This document shows positions 54,416-62,967 of a stretch of 64,000 bases of DNA, one piece after another. Positions within the stretch are counted from its first letter, which is position 1, and each line of letters opens with the position of its first letter. The translations under genes and the position numbers were made by a program. A model generated the notes under the pieces. That model was not told the DNA's origin. It was given only the letters and a program-made list of their open reading frames with translations, and searched no databases. Source of the stretch: NP936 sp002726085 (GTDB taxonomy: Bacteria > Acidobacteriota > Vicinamibacteria > Vicinamibacterales > UBA8438); contig DASCQF010000010.1 of assembly GCA_036012905.1 (NCBI GenBank), positions 22,672-86,671 on the forward strand. The letters are read 5' to 3'.

Positions 54416-55414
54416 CTAGGCCAGCAGCTCGAGCAGCGCCGACGACACCGCGTCCGGTCTGTGCGCCGGCAGATCGTGCCCCGCGCCGTCGACGATTCGC
54501 CGCGCAACGAGCCCGGGAAACCTCGCCTGGTCGCCCGTGGGGTCCGATGAAGGTCGGCCGAACCCGCTCTCGGCCCCGCGGAGCACGATCGCCGGCACCA
54601 GTATCGGTGGTCGCTCGGCCAGCCGTCGTTCCACGGCGAGGAAACGTGCCTCCCCGGCGGCATTCACATGACGGTGCCGGTAGGAGTGGATGACGACGTC
54701 GACGAAGTCCGGGTTGTCGAACGAGGGGGCCGAACGCTCGAATGCCGCGTCCGTGTACTCCCACCCGGGCGACCAGGTGTCCCACAGGTAGCGGATGATA
54801 TCCCGGCGATTGGCTTCGAGGCCCGCTCGGCCCCGCTCGGTGTTGAAGTACCACTGATACCAGAGACGCGCCTCTGCCGCGGCCGACGCGGACCGTCCGG
54901 GTGTCACGGTATTTTGCACCGAGTACCCGCCGATGGCCACCTGGGCCCGCACCCGTTCGGGGTGCAGGATGGCGGCGATGCAGGCCGCACGGTTGCCCCA
55001 GTCGAACCCGGCCAGCGCCACCTGCTCCAACCCGAGCGCATCGACCAGGTCGATAACATCCTGTGCAATCGCGGCTTGCTCGGCCATACGCGGCGAGGCG
55101 GCATCGCGGAACCGGGTGGGGCCGTACCCGCGAAGATACGGCACAAGTACCCGGTATCCGGCATCGGCCAGCGGCGGCACGACGCCGTCCCACGACCGCA
55201 CATCGTAGGGGAACCCGTGCAGGAGCACGACCGGGAACCCGCCGCTATTTCCATGTTCCTCGTAGCCGATATCGAGCACCGGGGTCTCGACCATCCGGAT
55301 GTCCTGACCACCTTGCCGTTCGGCACGGGGTCGAACCACACCCGCGCCCCCAGCCACCGCCGCGACACCCGCCACGCTCGCGCTCTTCAGGAAATCTCTT
55401 CGACTCGGGGCCAT
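54416..55414 (-). CDS. Tat-exported alpha/beta hydrolase (epoxide hydrolase/dehalogenase type)
   Basis: A 332-residue alpha/beta hydrolase. A twin-arginine signal (SRRDFLKSA) at the start exports it folded. The oxyanion HGFP motif is at residues 66-69 and the nucleophile elbow is GFDWG with Asp138, as in epoxide hydrolases and haloalkane/haloacetate dehalogenases; a C-terminal GHDLPAH region supplies the histidine. The cap domain carries conserved Tyr/Trp (RLWYQWYFNTERG). The ATG at 55414 has GGAGG 7 bases upstream. The substrate is unknown. The PhoD remnant lies just upstream on the same strand. Confidence 0.88.
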   Translation of the reverse strand: MAPSRRDFLKSASVAGVAAVAGGAGVVRPRAERQGGQDIRMVETPVLDIGYEEHGNSGGFPVVLLHGFPYDVRSWDGVVPPLADAGYRVLVPYLRGYGPTRFRDAASPRMAEQAAIAQDVIDLVDALGLEQVALAGFDWGNRAACIAAILHPERVRAQVAIGGYSVQNTVTPGRSASAAAEARLWYQWYFNTERGRAGLEANRRDIIRYLWDTWSPGWEYTDAAFERSAPSFDNPDFVDVVIHSYRHRHVNAAGEARFLAVERRLAERPPILVPAIVLRGAESGFGRPSSDPTGDQARFPGLVARRIVDGAGHDLPAHRPDAVSSALLELLA

Positions 55415-55457
55415 GACCATTCCTCCCCCACCGCCTTCTTCGGGCGCGGTGTGCACA

Positions 55458-55917
55458 TTAGACAGACCTGGGCAACTCGGTCGTGAAGAACGGCTCCAGC
55501 CGGTCAATCGCGTCGAGCGGCTGGCTGTTCACGTCCCATCTAAACTGCCGCAACCCAATCCGGTCGGGCAGAAAGTCGGCCAGTGTGAATCCATGCTCCT
55601 CGATCGGCACGACGGACTCTTCGAGATCGAGATGCGCCGGCGGGGTCGCGCCAATCCCCCGAACCACCGACGGGAATCCTCTGATGGGCGTGCCAACAGG
55701 GCCGCTCAGCACCGTGGTGATCGGTGTGGCGGCCAGATTGACCTGGCCCGCCCGATGCATCCTCCCGACGCCGATGGCGTGGAGATCGCCGCTGATAATG
55801 AGCGAAGCTCGCTCGGTCTGACCGGCGATCGCCTGCGCCAGCCGATCGTGCTGCTTGAGCCACCCCTCTTGCCAGTAGGGCTTGGGCACGGCGGTCGACC
55901 GGTGATCGTTTGCTCAT
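55458..55917 (-). pseudogene. PhoD-like metallophosphatase remnant
   Basis: 143 readable codons (from about 55889 to 55458) encode the C-terminal part of a PhoD-like phosphatase/phosphodiesterase: LKQHDRLAQAIAGQTERASLI (below 20 per block), IISGDLHAIGVGRM, VLSGPVGTPIRGFPS and LRQFRWDVNSQPLDAIDRLEPF. The N-terminal two-thirds with most metal ligands are missing. A TATAAT at 55936-55941, GGAGGAAG and an ATG at 55915-55917 are intact upstream, but that ATG opens another frame. So a deletion has joined an original 5' end out of frame to the 3' end. Confidence 0.75.
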
Positions 55918-55935
55918 GCGCTTCCTCCGCCGCCG

Positions 55936-55941
55936 ATTATA
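55936..55941 (-). promoter_or_regulatory. -10 element of the PhoD remnant
   Basis: TATAAT followed by CGGC on the minus strand, about 19 bases before an ATG with a good GGAGGAAG ribosome site. Confidence 0.55.
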
Positions 55942-56033
55942 GGCAGTTTGGGAAGGCCGCCGCTCGAACGACCTTGACGTATCATCATTCATCAGTCCGA
56001 CTCACCATCGACCAAAGGATCTGGAGGATCCGG

Positions 56034-56573
56034 ATGAGGGACCAACAGCGGATCGTCGGAACTTGGGTAGCGGCCGTCGTGGCTACGTTGGGTGTGACCG
56101 CCCATCCGGCTCGCCTCGTCGCGCAGGACAGCCAGCCGCCTGCCGAGGTCAGGGCCGTCATCGAAGGGACCTGGGAGCTGATCGAATGGCACGTCGACGG
56201 CCGTGTGCTACGCCCGCCGGAGATGGACGGACGTTGGATGGTCTACGACGGCCTGGTGATGGCGACGCGGCATCGCGAAGGCCCGGACGGCTTCGAGTCG
56301 ACTGCCGGCTACGGCCCCTACCACTGGGGCCCATCGACCTGGACATACGGATATGACCGATCGGAAGACCGGCGCGGTCCTTCACCCGCTGATGCCCCGC
56401 TCCGTGTAACCGAGATCCCGATGCGTACATTCGAGATCACCCGCGAGGGGGACCACCTCATTCTCGAAGACGCGGATCAGGTGCTGCGCTGGGATTACGA
56501 CATCCCGGAAAGGACGTTTCTGCTGATGGGCCGCAATCGACAGATCATCCGGAAATACCGCAAAGTCGATTGA
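56034..56573 (+). CDS. secreted lipocalin-like protein
   Basis: A 179-residue secreted protein (signal peptide to about residue 30, LVAQD). The pattern GTWELIEWHVDGRVLRPPE with MVYDGLVMATRH and a C-terminal series of strands ending DHLILEDADQVLRWDYDI, TFLLMGRNRQIIRKY resembles the lipocalin-like domain proteins (small secreted, ligand unknown). GGAGGA is 5 bases before the ATG, which decides the start; the frame is open for 200 codons upstream but without a signal. Divergent to the PhoD remnant. Confidence 0.7.
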   Translation: MRDQQRIVGTWVAAVVATLGVTAHPARLVAQDSQPPAEVRAVIEGTWELIEWHVDGRVLRPPEMDGRWMVYDGLVMATRHREGPDGFESTAGYGPYHWGPSTWTYGYDRSEDRRGPSPADAPLRVTEIPMRTFEITREGDHLILEDADQVLRWDYDIPERTFLLMGRNRQIIRKYRKVD

Positions 56574-56607
56574 CCGAGCAACCCCCTCACCGACCGGCAC
56601 ACCCGCG

Positions 56608-57540
56608 TCATGGCGTGACAGTGATTGTCAGGTCTTCGGCGGTGAACAACGCGCCGTCGCTCGCCAGGGCGCGCAGCACGTAAGTCCCAGGCTCGTCGAA
56701 CCGAACCTGCGCCTCCCATTTCCCGTCCGGCGGGACCGGTGGGACCCGGAACGGCGGCGACCACGGCGAATTCGCGTATGGCCGAGTGTCCTGCCACACC
56801 TTCATCTGCACCGGATCAAAGGTCACCCGGCCGCTGCCCCGGTAGACGAACCACGACAACCGCAGCCCGTTCGGGTTTCCCGGCACCACCAGCCGCGGCG
56901 GCGTATAGGCGGGGTGACGCTCGCGCGAAGCTCCCCGCGTGGCCCTGGGTCGCAGCGTGAGACCGGCCCGCCGCGAAGACGGGATCCCGTCCTCGTCGCT
57001 CGCCCAGGCAACCAGCGTCAACGGCTCGCCTACACGGACCCGATGCGGCTGGTCGACGCCGAGCCTGACCGCGGGCGGCTCGTTCCACTGCCAGTCCTGG
57101 CTCACACTGCCACGGTTGGCTCCGACCTCGGTGGCAATCGTCTGTTTGTCGACCAGATAATCGGTCCGCAACGATCCATAGGTCCGCAAGGTTTTCCCGT
57201 GGGTCGTGAGTGTCCAGACCAACTCCTTGTCGCCGAAGTCAGCCGGCACCCGCACCTCGAACAGAAACAGGTTGCGGCGCGGCAGAAAATGCCTCGGCTG
57301 CCCCTGATCAGGTGCACCGGGCGAGATGTTGTTCTCCGGCCCGATCGGGACGTCGAACTCCTCTTCCCAGTTGTCGTTCATATAGCCGAAGAAGAGGGTG
57401 TAGGACCCGTCGTCGTTCTGCCACCACCCCTCGAATGCCGGTGACACGCTTTGCCCGCGCGAGTAGGTGAGCTGCGCGTTGGACACGTGGGGAATCCACA
57501 CCGTTACCAGCGCCGCAAGAACAAGTCGTTTGAAGGTCAT
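56608..57540 (-). CDS. secreted protein with Ig-like C-terminal domain, function unknown
   Basis: A 310-residue secreted protein (signal peptide to about residue 22, SNAQ). The first half starts SPAFEGWWQNDDGSYTLFFG and NWEEEFDVPIGPEN, which recur in Acidobacterial secreted proteins of unknown role. The last 70 residues (APPFRVPPVPPDGKWEAQ, FDEPGTYVLRALASDGALF) look like a small Ig-like or PKD-like beta domain. Basic surface and no catalytic motif. The ATG at 57540 gives the signal peptide. It follows a monooxygenase-like remnant on the same strand by 27 bases. Confidence 0.7.
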   Translation of the reverse strand: MTFKRLVLAALVTVWIPHVSNAQLTYSRGQSVSPAFEGWWQNDDGSYTLFFGYMNDNWEEEFDVPIGPENNISPGAPDQGQPRHFLPRRNLFLFEVRVPADFGDKELVWTLTTHGKTLRTYGSLRTDYLVDKQTIATEVGANRGSVSQDWQWNEPPAVRLGVDQPHRVRVGEPLTLVAWASDEDGIPSSRRAGLTLRPRATRGASRERHPAYTPPRLVVPGNPNGLRLSWFVYRGSGRVTFDPVQMKVWQDTRPYANSPWSPPFRVPPVPPDGKWEAQVRFDEPGTYVLRALASDGALFTAEDLTITVTP

Positions 57541-57566
57541 TGCCCCACTTCCGGCCCCGACAATCG

Positions 57567-57899
57567 TCATGGACTGGCCGTCAACCCGTCCTGCGACGGG
57601 AAACGCACCTGGCATAGCGGGCACCCGATGACGACATCGTTCGCCGTGAGGTTCAAACGGAGGCGCCGCCTTCCCATTTCCAGCTCGAACTGCTCGTCGG
57701 TCAGCGCGATCCCCTCTCCAAGGTCGATGAACATGTTGGCAACCGACCGGCGGCCGCCGCCGCCCCAGTTCCGCGGGTCGGCGACGTTTCGGTTGCCCGG
57801 GGTGGTGTCCATGTAGCCGACCACGTGCAGAATGGTGCCCTCCGGAAGCAGCGGCGCAGCATCGACGCACACGTAAACGCCAGCGGCCGCTGCGGCATG
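57567..57899 (-). pseudogene. C-terminal remnant of a copper-monooxygenase-like secreted protein
   Basis: About 100 codons without a plausible start. LPEGTILHVVGYMDTTPGNR, ADPRNWGGGGRRSVANMFI and IDLGEG match the C-terminal part of large secreted proteins in Acidobacteria and Bacteroidetes annotated as copper type II ascorbate-dependent monooxygenase-like or cytochrome proteins. A CPLC motif follows near the end. The rest of the gene is absent: the frame meets the ArsR gene directly upstream. The downstream gene starts 27 bases on, so the original unit may have been longer. Confidence 0.55.
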
Positions 57900-57900
57900 G

Positions 57901-58215
57901 TCAGACGCCCCTCTTGACGATGTTGGGAGGCAAAGGGCTAGTGGAACCGAGCTTCAGCTCGAATCCGAACGAACCGGTAAAACCCAGCAGCGCGTCCTCC
58001 AGCACCGACAGTTTCAACCGGTAGGTAATCGTGGTGCCCTGCTTGTCGGCATCGACCAGGTCGGCCTCCCGCAAGACATGGAAGTGCCCCGACATCGTCG
58101 CCTTGGACAGCACGAACTGCTCGGCCAGCTCACCCGCGGTCATCGGTCGCTCGCGCAGAAGCTGCAGGACGCGTCGGCGCGTCGGGTCGGAGAGTGCTTT
58201 GAATACCAGGTTCAT
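57901..58215 (-). CDS. ArsR-family regulator, SdpR-like
   Basis: A 104-residue winged-helix repressor. MNLVFKALSDPTRRRVLQLL, MTAGELAEQFVLSKATMSGHF (helix-turn-helix) and ADLVDADKQGTTITYRL (wing) match the SdpR-type ArsR group, which usually represses an sdpI-like gene. No sdpI is here; the C-terminal tail GSTSPLPPNIVKRGV is unusual. The metal-binding cysteines of classical ArsR are absent. A TTGACG-17-CAAAAT promoter lies directly before the start, so autorepression is likely. The next coding sequence downstream is only a remnant. Confidence 0.85.
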   Translation of the reverse strand: MNLVFKALSDPTRRRVLQLLRERPMTAGELAEQFVLSKATMSGHFHVLREADLVDADKQGTTITYRLKLSVLEDALLGFTGSFGFELKLGSTSPLPPNIVKRGV

Positions 58216-58223
58216 GTTTTGTT

Positions 58224-58252
58224 ATTTTGCATATTACCGAAATACTCGTCAA
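58224..58252 (-). promoter_or_regulatory. promoter of the ArsR gene
   Basis: On the minus strand, -35 TTGACG (58247-58252), a 17-base spacer and -10 CAAAAT (58224-58229), 9 bases before the ATG. The AT-rich dyad inside the spacer could be the operator; a leader this short suggests leaderless or near-leaderless translation. Confidence 0.5.
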
Positions 58253-58343
58253 GTGCCCCGCCGGCAGCCCCAGCAGTTGATGGAGTGGACGGCCCCGAAA
58301 GAACTGGCTACCAGTGAGGAATGCCCCTAGACCACCGCAAGGC

Positions 58344-58784
58344 TCACGGCGAGAGTCCCAACCTCCCGTAACTCAACGGGTCGAGGACCTCAGTGCCGGT
58401 TGGCACGCCGTTCGCTTGCAACAGATACGCGAGAATATTGGCGAATCCATCGCCCCTCGGGCGCACTCCGACCGGCGGCATCCCGGAGCGCATCCGCACG
58501 AACAGGTCGCGCACCCGGCGGTCGCCCCATCGGCTGAGAAATCTCCGCCCGACCAGCCCGGGCGCCCGCAGAACTCCGTTGGCGTCCGGCATGTGGCAGG
58601 CGGCGCACCTCCGTTCGAATTGGGCCCGACCGGCTTCGGCCTGTTCCTCGGTAAAGCTGACCCTGCGCTCGACCCCGGGCGGCTCATCGCTCTCGCGCAC
58701 CACGCCGTCAGGCGCCTGCGCGACCAGCGTGCTGGCCGTCACGAGTACCACCGCGAGTGACAGACACGGCGTCCGAGAAGTCAC
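58344..58784 (-). CDS. secreted c-type cytochrome
   Basis: A 146-residue secreted monohaem cytochrome. Signal peptide to about residue 23 (LVAQ); the haem site CAACH is at residues 60-64, and MRSGMPPVG gives a Met ligand candidate. It starts 10 bases after the tannase stop, with GTG as start, so it is co-transcribed. It could accept electrons from a periplasmic oxidase or quinoprotein, but the pairing with a tannase is what the sequence shows. Confidence 0.82.
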   Translation of the reverse strand: MTSRTPCLSLAVVLVTASTLVAQAPDGVVRESDEPPGVERRVSFTEEQAEAGRAQFERRCAACHMPDANGVLRAPGLVGRRFLSRWGDRRVRDLFVRMRSGMPPVGVRPRGDGFANILAYLLQANGVPTGTEVLDPLSYGRLGLSP

Positions 58785-58794
58785 GGTCTCTTTT

Positions 58795-60414
58795 TCACTC
58801 CGGGTCGACGCAGGCGAAGTTGGCGGCATCGTCGATGCTGCCGCTCCCGGTGTAACGGGCCACCTGTGGATAAGCGCAGAGCGGACGCGTCCGGCTCACT
58901 TCACCCTCGACCATCTTCGAAGCAATCAGCTGGTCGGGCGGCACACCTTGCTCGACCCACTGCTCGATCGCGCTCACGGCATCGAAACGGTCTGGCCCGG
59001 GCCCACCTCGGCAGTGCGCCATGCCCGGCGCCATGAACAACCGGTAGAAGTCGGTCGTCTGCTCGACACTTCCCTGCTCGGCGATCACACTCTCGAAGTA
59101 GTTCACGGCGTTGTGGGCGGTGACGAGCGGGTCGGCCCACCCGTGATAGCTGATGAGCTTGCTGCCCCCGGCCTTGAAAGCCGACAGATCGGGATCGATC
59201 GCGTTGAGCGCCGAGCTCAGGGTTTCGTCATTTCCGATCGGCCGGTTGTTGGCGAGGTCCCAATCGGCGTCGAAGTCGAACTGCATGACGTCGTAGTCAG
59301 GGTCTTCGAACACGCTGTATTTCATGAAGGCGGCCGTGCTGCCGCCAGGCTCCGTGATGCCAGACCAGTATGGAGCCCAGCCACCGAGACCATTCGGCGC
59401 CTCGAAGTATTCGCTACCCAGCGCATAGCCGGGAAACAGCCGCTCGCCCGTGCTCGGACGGACGGGCCCGCCGTAGATCGCGCGCGCCGCCGCCACCTGT
59501 CCCTCGGTCAGGCAATCCGATCCATCCGCCCCAGCACACTGCAACACGCCGGGGTCGAAGTCGCAGGCACGCGGGTCGTCGATCAGGCCATCTTCGAGCC
59601 CGTCAATCGCGTCGCAGGCGGCGAGCACCGCGGCGCCGAGCACCGGCAGCTTCTCGCGGGGCAGATCCTGGCCTGCCACCTGCGTCGTGGCAAGCCCCGC
59701 CCAGAGCTCGCCGGTCATCAGCCCGAGCCAGTAGTTGGCCGGTGCGCCGGCCACAATGCCGTCATAGTCGTCGGGAAAGCGTTGCGCCTCCATCAGCGCG
59801 TGGTGACCGCCCTGCGAACACCCGACAAAATAGGCGTAGTCGGCTTCGCGACCATAGTAGGCACTGGTCACCGCCTTGCCGACCAGGGTGGCCTCGTGCT
59901 GCGCCCGATACCCGAAATCGACGATTCGCACGGGATGGCCAAGCGACCAACTGCCATCGAAGCTACTCGTGCTCGTGTGCCCATTGTCGGTCGCCACGGC
60001 CGCGTAGCCGTCGTCCACGGCGGCGGCCAGTTGGCGGTAGCGGATGGCACCCGCCGAGCCTCCCGACCCGATTCCCTGGAACCGCCCGTTCCACTGGTCC
60101 GCGTGCGGCAGCCAGACCTCGAACTTGATCTCGGAGCCCTCCTCGGGGCTCGCCACGCCGGCGACGCGGCAGAACGACGCATCTTCGACCGTAAAGCCAC
60201 GCGAGTCGAAGGTCTCCGGCGGCGTAAAGGGCGCCGTGACCTCTTCTGCAATCGTGATGGTCGTCTGCGGCAAACCGAGCGACGCCCGCGCAATGACCGC
60301 GCACGCATCCGCCGCCGGCAGGTTCTCGGTCTCGGTGGCCTCGCCGACGTTGCAGGCGCCGATGGTGGCGGCGGTCGCCGCGAGGAAGAATGCCCGGATC
60401 AGCCGATTCGTCAT
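58795..60414 (-). CDS. tannase/feruloyl esterase-family lipoprotein
   Basis: A 539-residue secreted serine esterase of the tannase family (hydrolysis of gallate, ferulate or other aromatic esters). The lipobox TIGAC puts Cys21 at the mature N-terminus. The family CS-D-HC arrangement is present: C199-S200 in VGCSQGG, Asp in GWADPLV and His-Cys in GMAHCRGG, so that the disulfide brings Ser and His together. VEDASFCRVAGVASP near the start is also typical. GGAGGT precedes the ATG. The aromatic products could feed the OYE and FAH enzymes downstream, by inference. Confidence 0.92.
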   Translation of the reverse strand: MTNRLIRAFFLAATAATIGACNVGEATETENLPAADACAVIARASLGLPQTTITIAEEVTAPFTPPETFDSRGFTVEDASFCRVAGVASPEEGSEIKFEVWLPHADQWNGRFQGIGSGGSAGAIRYRQLAAAVDDGYAAVATDNGHTSTSSFDGSWSLGHPVRIVDFGYRAQHEATLVGKAVTSAYYGREADYAYFVGCSQGGHHALMEAQRFPDDYDGIVAGAPANYWLGLMTGELWAGLATTQVAGQDLPREKLPVLGAAVLAACDAIDGLEDGLIDDPRACDFDPGVLQCAGADGSDCLTEGQVAAARAIYGGPVRPSTGERLFPGYALGSEYFEAPNGLGGWAPYWSGITEPGGSTAAFMKYSVFEDPDYDVMQFDFDADWDLANNRPIGNDETLSSALNAIDPDLSAFKAGGSKLISYHGWADPLVTAHNAVNYFESVIAEQGSVEQTTDFYRLFMAPGMAHCRGGPGPDRFDAVSAIEQWVEQGVPPDQLIASKMVEGEVSRTRPLCAYPQVARYTGSGSIDDAANFACVDPE

Positions 60415-60653
60415 CTGACCTCCAAGTGGGGCTCAAGGATATCGCGTTCCCACCGCTTCGTCGCATCCTTCGTCGGTCAGTCCCGGGGCGCGCGTCCGAA
60501 CCGGACATACCGATGAGGGCGTCATACCAGCATGACAGGGATGCTCGTTCTGACGATGGTGACGATGTTCGGGCTCGGGATCAACGTCGGTGCCGACATG
60601 GTGGGGATCCGGCCGATCCAGTGCCCTCAGTAGTCCCAGGCCAACCGCCCGCG

Positions 60654-61799
60654 TTATTCGAAGATCGTCAGGTGCTTGCGTTCGAACGCGACTATCTCCT
60701 CTTCCCGCCCATCCTCGAGCTTCGCCGCCCACGCCGGATCGGAGAGCAGAGCCCGTCCCACGGCCACGAGATCGAATTCGTCGCGCTCGAGCCGCCGAAT
60801 GAGCGCGTCGATGCCGACCTTGTGCGCGTCGCCACCACTACGGGACTGGACATAGTCGAGATCGAGACCCACGCTGCCAACCGTGATGGCGGGTAGCCCG
60901 GTGATCTTCTTGGCCCAACCGGCGAGATTGAGATCGGAGCCGTCGAATTCCGGGTCGTTGAAGCGCCGCGTGCTCGCGTGCAAGACGTCGACACCCGCCT
61001 CGACGAGTGGCGTCAGGAAACGTTCGAGCTCCGACGGGGTCTTGACCAGCTTGTAGTCGTAGGCCGCCCGCTTCCACTGCGAGAACCGGAACACGATCGG
61101 AAACTCGGGACCGACCGCCGCACGTACGGCCCCGATGAGGTCGACGGCGAACGTGAGCCGCTTCTCGAGCGACCCGCCATACCGGTCGGAGCGCTGGTTG
61201 GTGACCTCCCAGAAGAACTGGTCGACGAGATAGCCGTGCGCGCCGTGTAGCTCGATGCCGTCAAAGCCGAGCTCGCGTGCCGAGACCGCCGCTCGGACGA
61301 ACGAGGCAATCGTCTCGTCGATGTCGCCCGGCGTCATCTCGTGTGGCGTCTCGCCTGTGTCGCTGTGTGCCGGATGAGGGATGGCCGATGGCGCGAAGCC
61401 GGGCACCGTCGGGTCGGGCTCCATCCCCAGCGTGCGAACCGACCCACAGTGCCAGAGCTGCGGAATAATCGCCGCACCGGCCGCATGCACCTCATCCACG
61501 ACATGCTTCCAGCCAGCCAGGCCCTCGTCGCCGTAGAGACCGGGAACACTCGGATGTCCGGTCGCCGCCGGATGGTCGGGGTTGACGCCTTCGGTGATGA
61601 TGAGCGCCGTCCCACCCTCCGCCCGGCGCCGGTAGTACGCGGCGACATCCGGCCCCGGCACCTTCCCTGGAGAGTGGCTGCGGGTCATCGGAGCCATGAC
61701 GACTCGGTTGTGGAGGTCACGACTGCCCCAGCGCAACGGACGAAACAGCGGCTGTACGGAGAGTGTCGTGGTGTCGAGAGCAGGTGTTTCGGGCGTCAT
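60654..61799 (-). CDS. NADH:flavin oxidoreductase, old yellow enzyme family
   Basis: A 381-residue FMN TIM-barrel ene-reductase. LFRPLRWGSRDLHNRVVMAP (first barrel strands), MTRSHSP, the HGAHGYLVDQFFW motif with the catalytic His, and the C-terminal VGRALLSDPAWAAK are clear. It reduces activated alkenes with NAD(P)H. The ATG at 61799 is chosen because the barrel begins right after it; longer readings lie in the GH43-like gene. A TAGGAC ribosome site precedes it. Upstream is a GH43-like gene on the same strand, 55 bases apart. Confidence 0.93.
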   Translation of the reverse strand: MTPETPALDTTTLSVQPLFRPLRWGSRDLHNRVVMAPMTRSHSPGKVPGPDVAAYYRRRAEGGTALIITEGVNPDHPAATGHPSVPGLYGDEGLAGWKHVVDEVHAAGAAIIPQLWHCGSVRTLGMEPDPTVPGFAPSAIPHPAHSDTGETPHEMTPGDIDETIASFVRAAVSARELGFDGIELHGAHGYLVDQFFWEVTNQRSDRYGGSLEKRLTFAVDLIGAVRAAVGPEFPIVFRFSQWKRAAYDYKLVKTPSELERFLTPLVEAGVDVLHASTRRFNDPEFDGSDLNLAGWAKKITGLPAITVGSVGLDLDYVQSRSGGDAHKVGIDALIRRLERDEFDLVAVGRALLSDPAWAAKLEDGREEEIVAFERKHLTIFE

Positions 61800-61854
61800 G
61801 AGTCCTAACAATCTTGACCGATTTGAACGACTGGTCTTCCAGGACGAGGATGGT

Positions 61855-62922
61855 CTACCGGTCGATATGCACTTCGGCGATAGCGATGCCGCTCTCTCCC
61901 GCCACCGCATACAGGAGAAAGACCCGTCCGCTCGCGGCATCCTCGAAGATCGCCGGGTCGCGAAGCTGGTTGACGTGGCCGTAGGCGGTGCTCCGTACCG
62001 ACGGCTCGAGAGGCGCGTCGGCGCCCTCCCAATCGAATTCAGGTCGCAACACCTCGACGCCAGGCGTCTGAGACCAGGTCGTCCAGTCGCCAGAGGTATC
62101 AATCGTGCTCAGCATGACGTGCTCTGGGACATCCCCGACCTGGGTCCAGAAGACGAAGAGGGTGTTCCCACGTTGCAGGAGCGCCGAATGACGCATGCTC
62201 CCGTTGAAGAGACGCGGCCCCTCTTCGAAGCCTGCGAGTGGGTTCCTGGACCGGTAGAACTGACCCGGCATCGACATGGCATAAGTGAAGCCGTCGTGCT
62301 GGAATACCCGCATATACGTCCGCCCAAGCCGTTCCGGTCTGGCCTCGAACTGAATCCCGTCACCGGACGTGGCCACGCGCGACACCTGCCGGCTCACGCC
62401 GTCGAGACCGTGAAAATACATGACGATCTGCTGGTTGGCGTCGTCGACGTGCACGTCGGGCGACGCGATGTGGGGTGTCGTCGCCTCGGTAACCGCATCG
62501 TGGGAGATGGCAGCGACGCCCCGTGCCGCGCGCGCCGCGCGCAGTCGCTCGGCCTCTTCCGGCGACACCTCGGGTGGCTCGGTGAGGAAGTGTGAATCGG
62601 CAATCTGCAGACTACCCGGCGTGTGAATATGCCACGGTCCCAGCAGGTCGTCGGCATACGCCAGCCGGATATACCGGCCCTTGTGATCGGCGAAGTAGAG
62701 GTAGTAGGCGCCAAGCGGATCTTCGACCCAGTCGGGAACGCGAAGCAGCGACGGCCCCTGGATATTCTCACCGATGCTGGGATCGAGCTCGGGCGTGATG
62801 ATTGGCGCATCGAGCAGGCGTTCGACGCGCACGGTGGGGATCGTCGTCTGAGCGGTGAGTCCGACAGCCCCGCATGCCAGGGGTATGGCCACACACAGCA
62901 TCGTTGTTCCTGACTTGGTCAT
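61855..62922 (-). CDS. secreted GH43-like five-bladed propeller protein
   Basis: A 355-residue secreted protein (signal peptide to about residue 24, LTAQ). The blades GPSLLRVPDWVEDPLGAYYL and YFADHKGRYIRLAYADDLLG followed by GPW are the pattern of GH43/GH117-like propellers. The catalytic carboxylates cannot be placed with confidence, since PDVHVDDAN and RDPAIFED are only candidates. It may be a glycoside hydrolase acting on arabinan, xylan or algal polysaccharide. Upstream is the FAH gene (45 bases), downstream the OYE gene, so an operon is plausible. Confidence 0.7.
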   Translation of the reverse strand: MTKSGTTMLCVAIPLACGAVGLTAQTTIPTVRVERLLDAPIITPELDPSIGENIQGPSLLRVPDWVEDPLGAYYLYFADHKGRYIRLAYADDLLGPWHIHTPGSLQIADSHFLTEPPEVSPEEAERLRAARAARGVAAISHDAVTEATTPHIASPDVHVDDANQQIVMYFHGLDGVSRQVSRVATSGDGIQFEARPERLGRTYMRVFQHDGFTYAMSMPGQFYRSRNPLAGFEEGPRLFNGSMRHSALLQRGNTLFVFWTQVGDVPEHVMLSTIDTSGDWTTWSQTPGVEVLRPEFDWEGADAPLEPSVRSTAYGHVNQLRDPAIFEDAASGRVFLLYAVAGESGIAIAEVHIDR

Positions 62923-62967
62923 GAGGCGAGCCTTTGTTGATGAGATGTGTTGAACCGGTTCGAGGCG

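Noticed and set aside
58393..60516. A 707-codon plus-strand open frame opposite the tannase
   Set aside because: Arg- and Pro-rich translation without a family match; the minus strand has catalytic motifs and a lipobox.
60530..60632. A 33-codon hydrophobic plus-strand frame in the spacer before the OYE stop
   Set aside because: No ribosome site and no homology I can recognise; probably chance.
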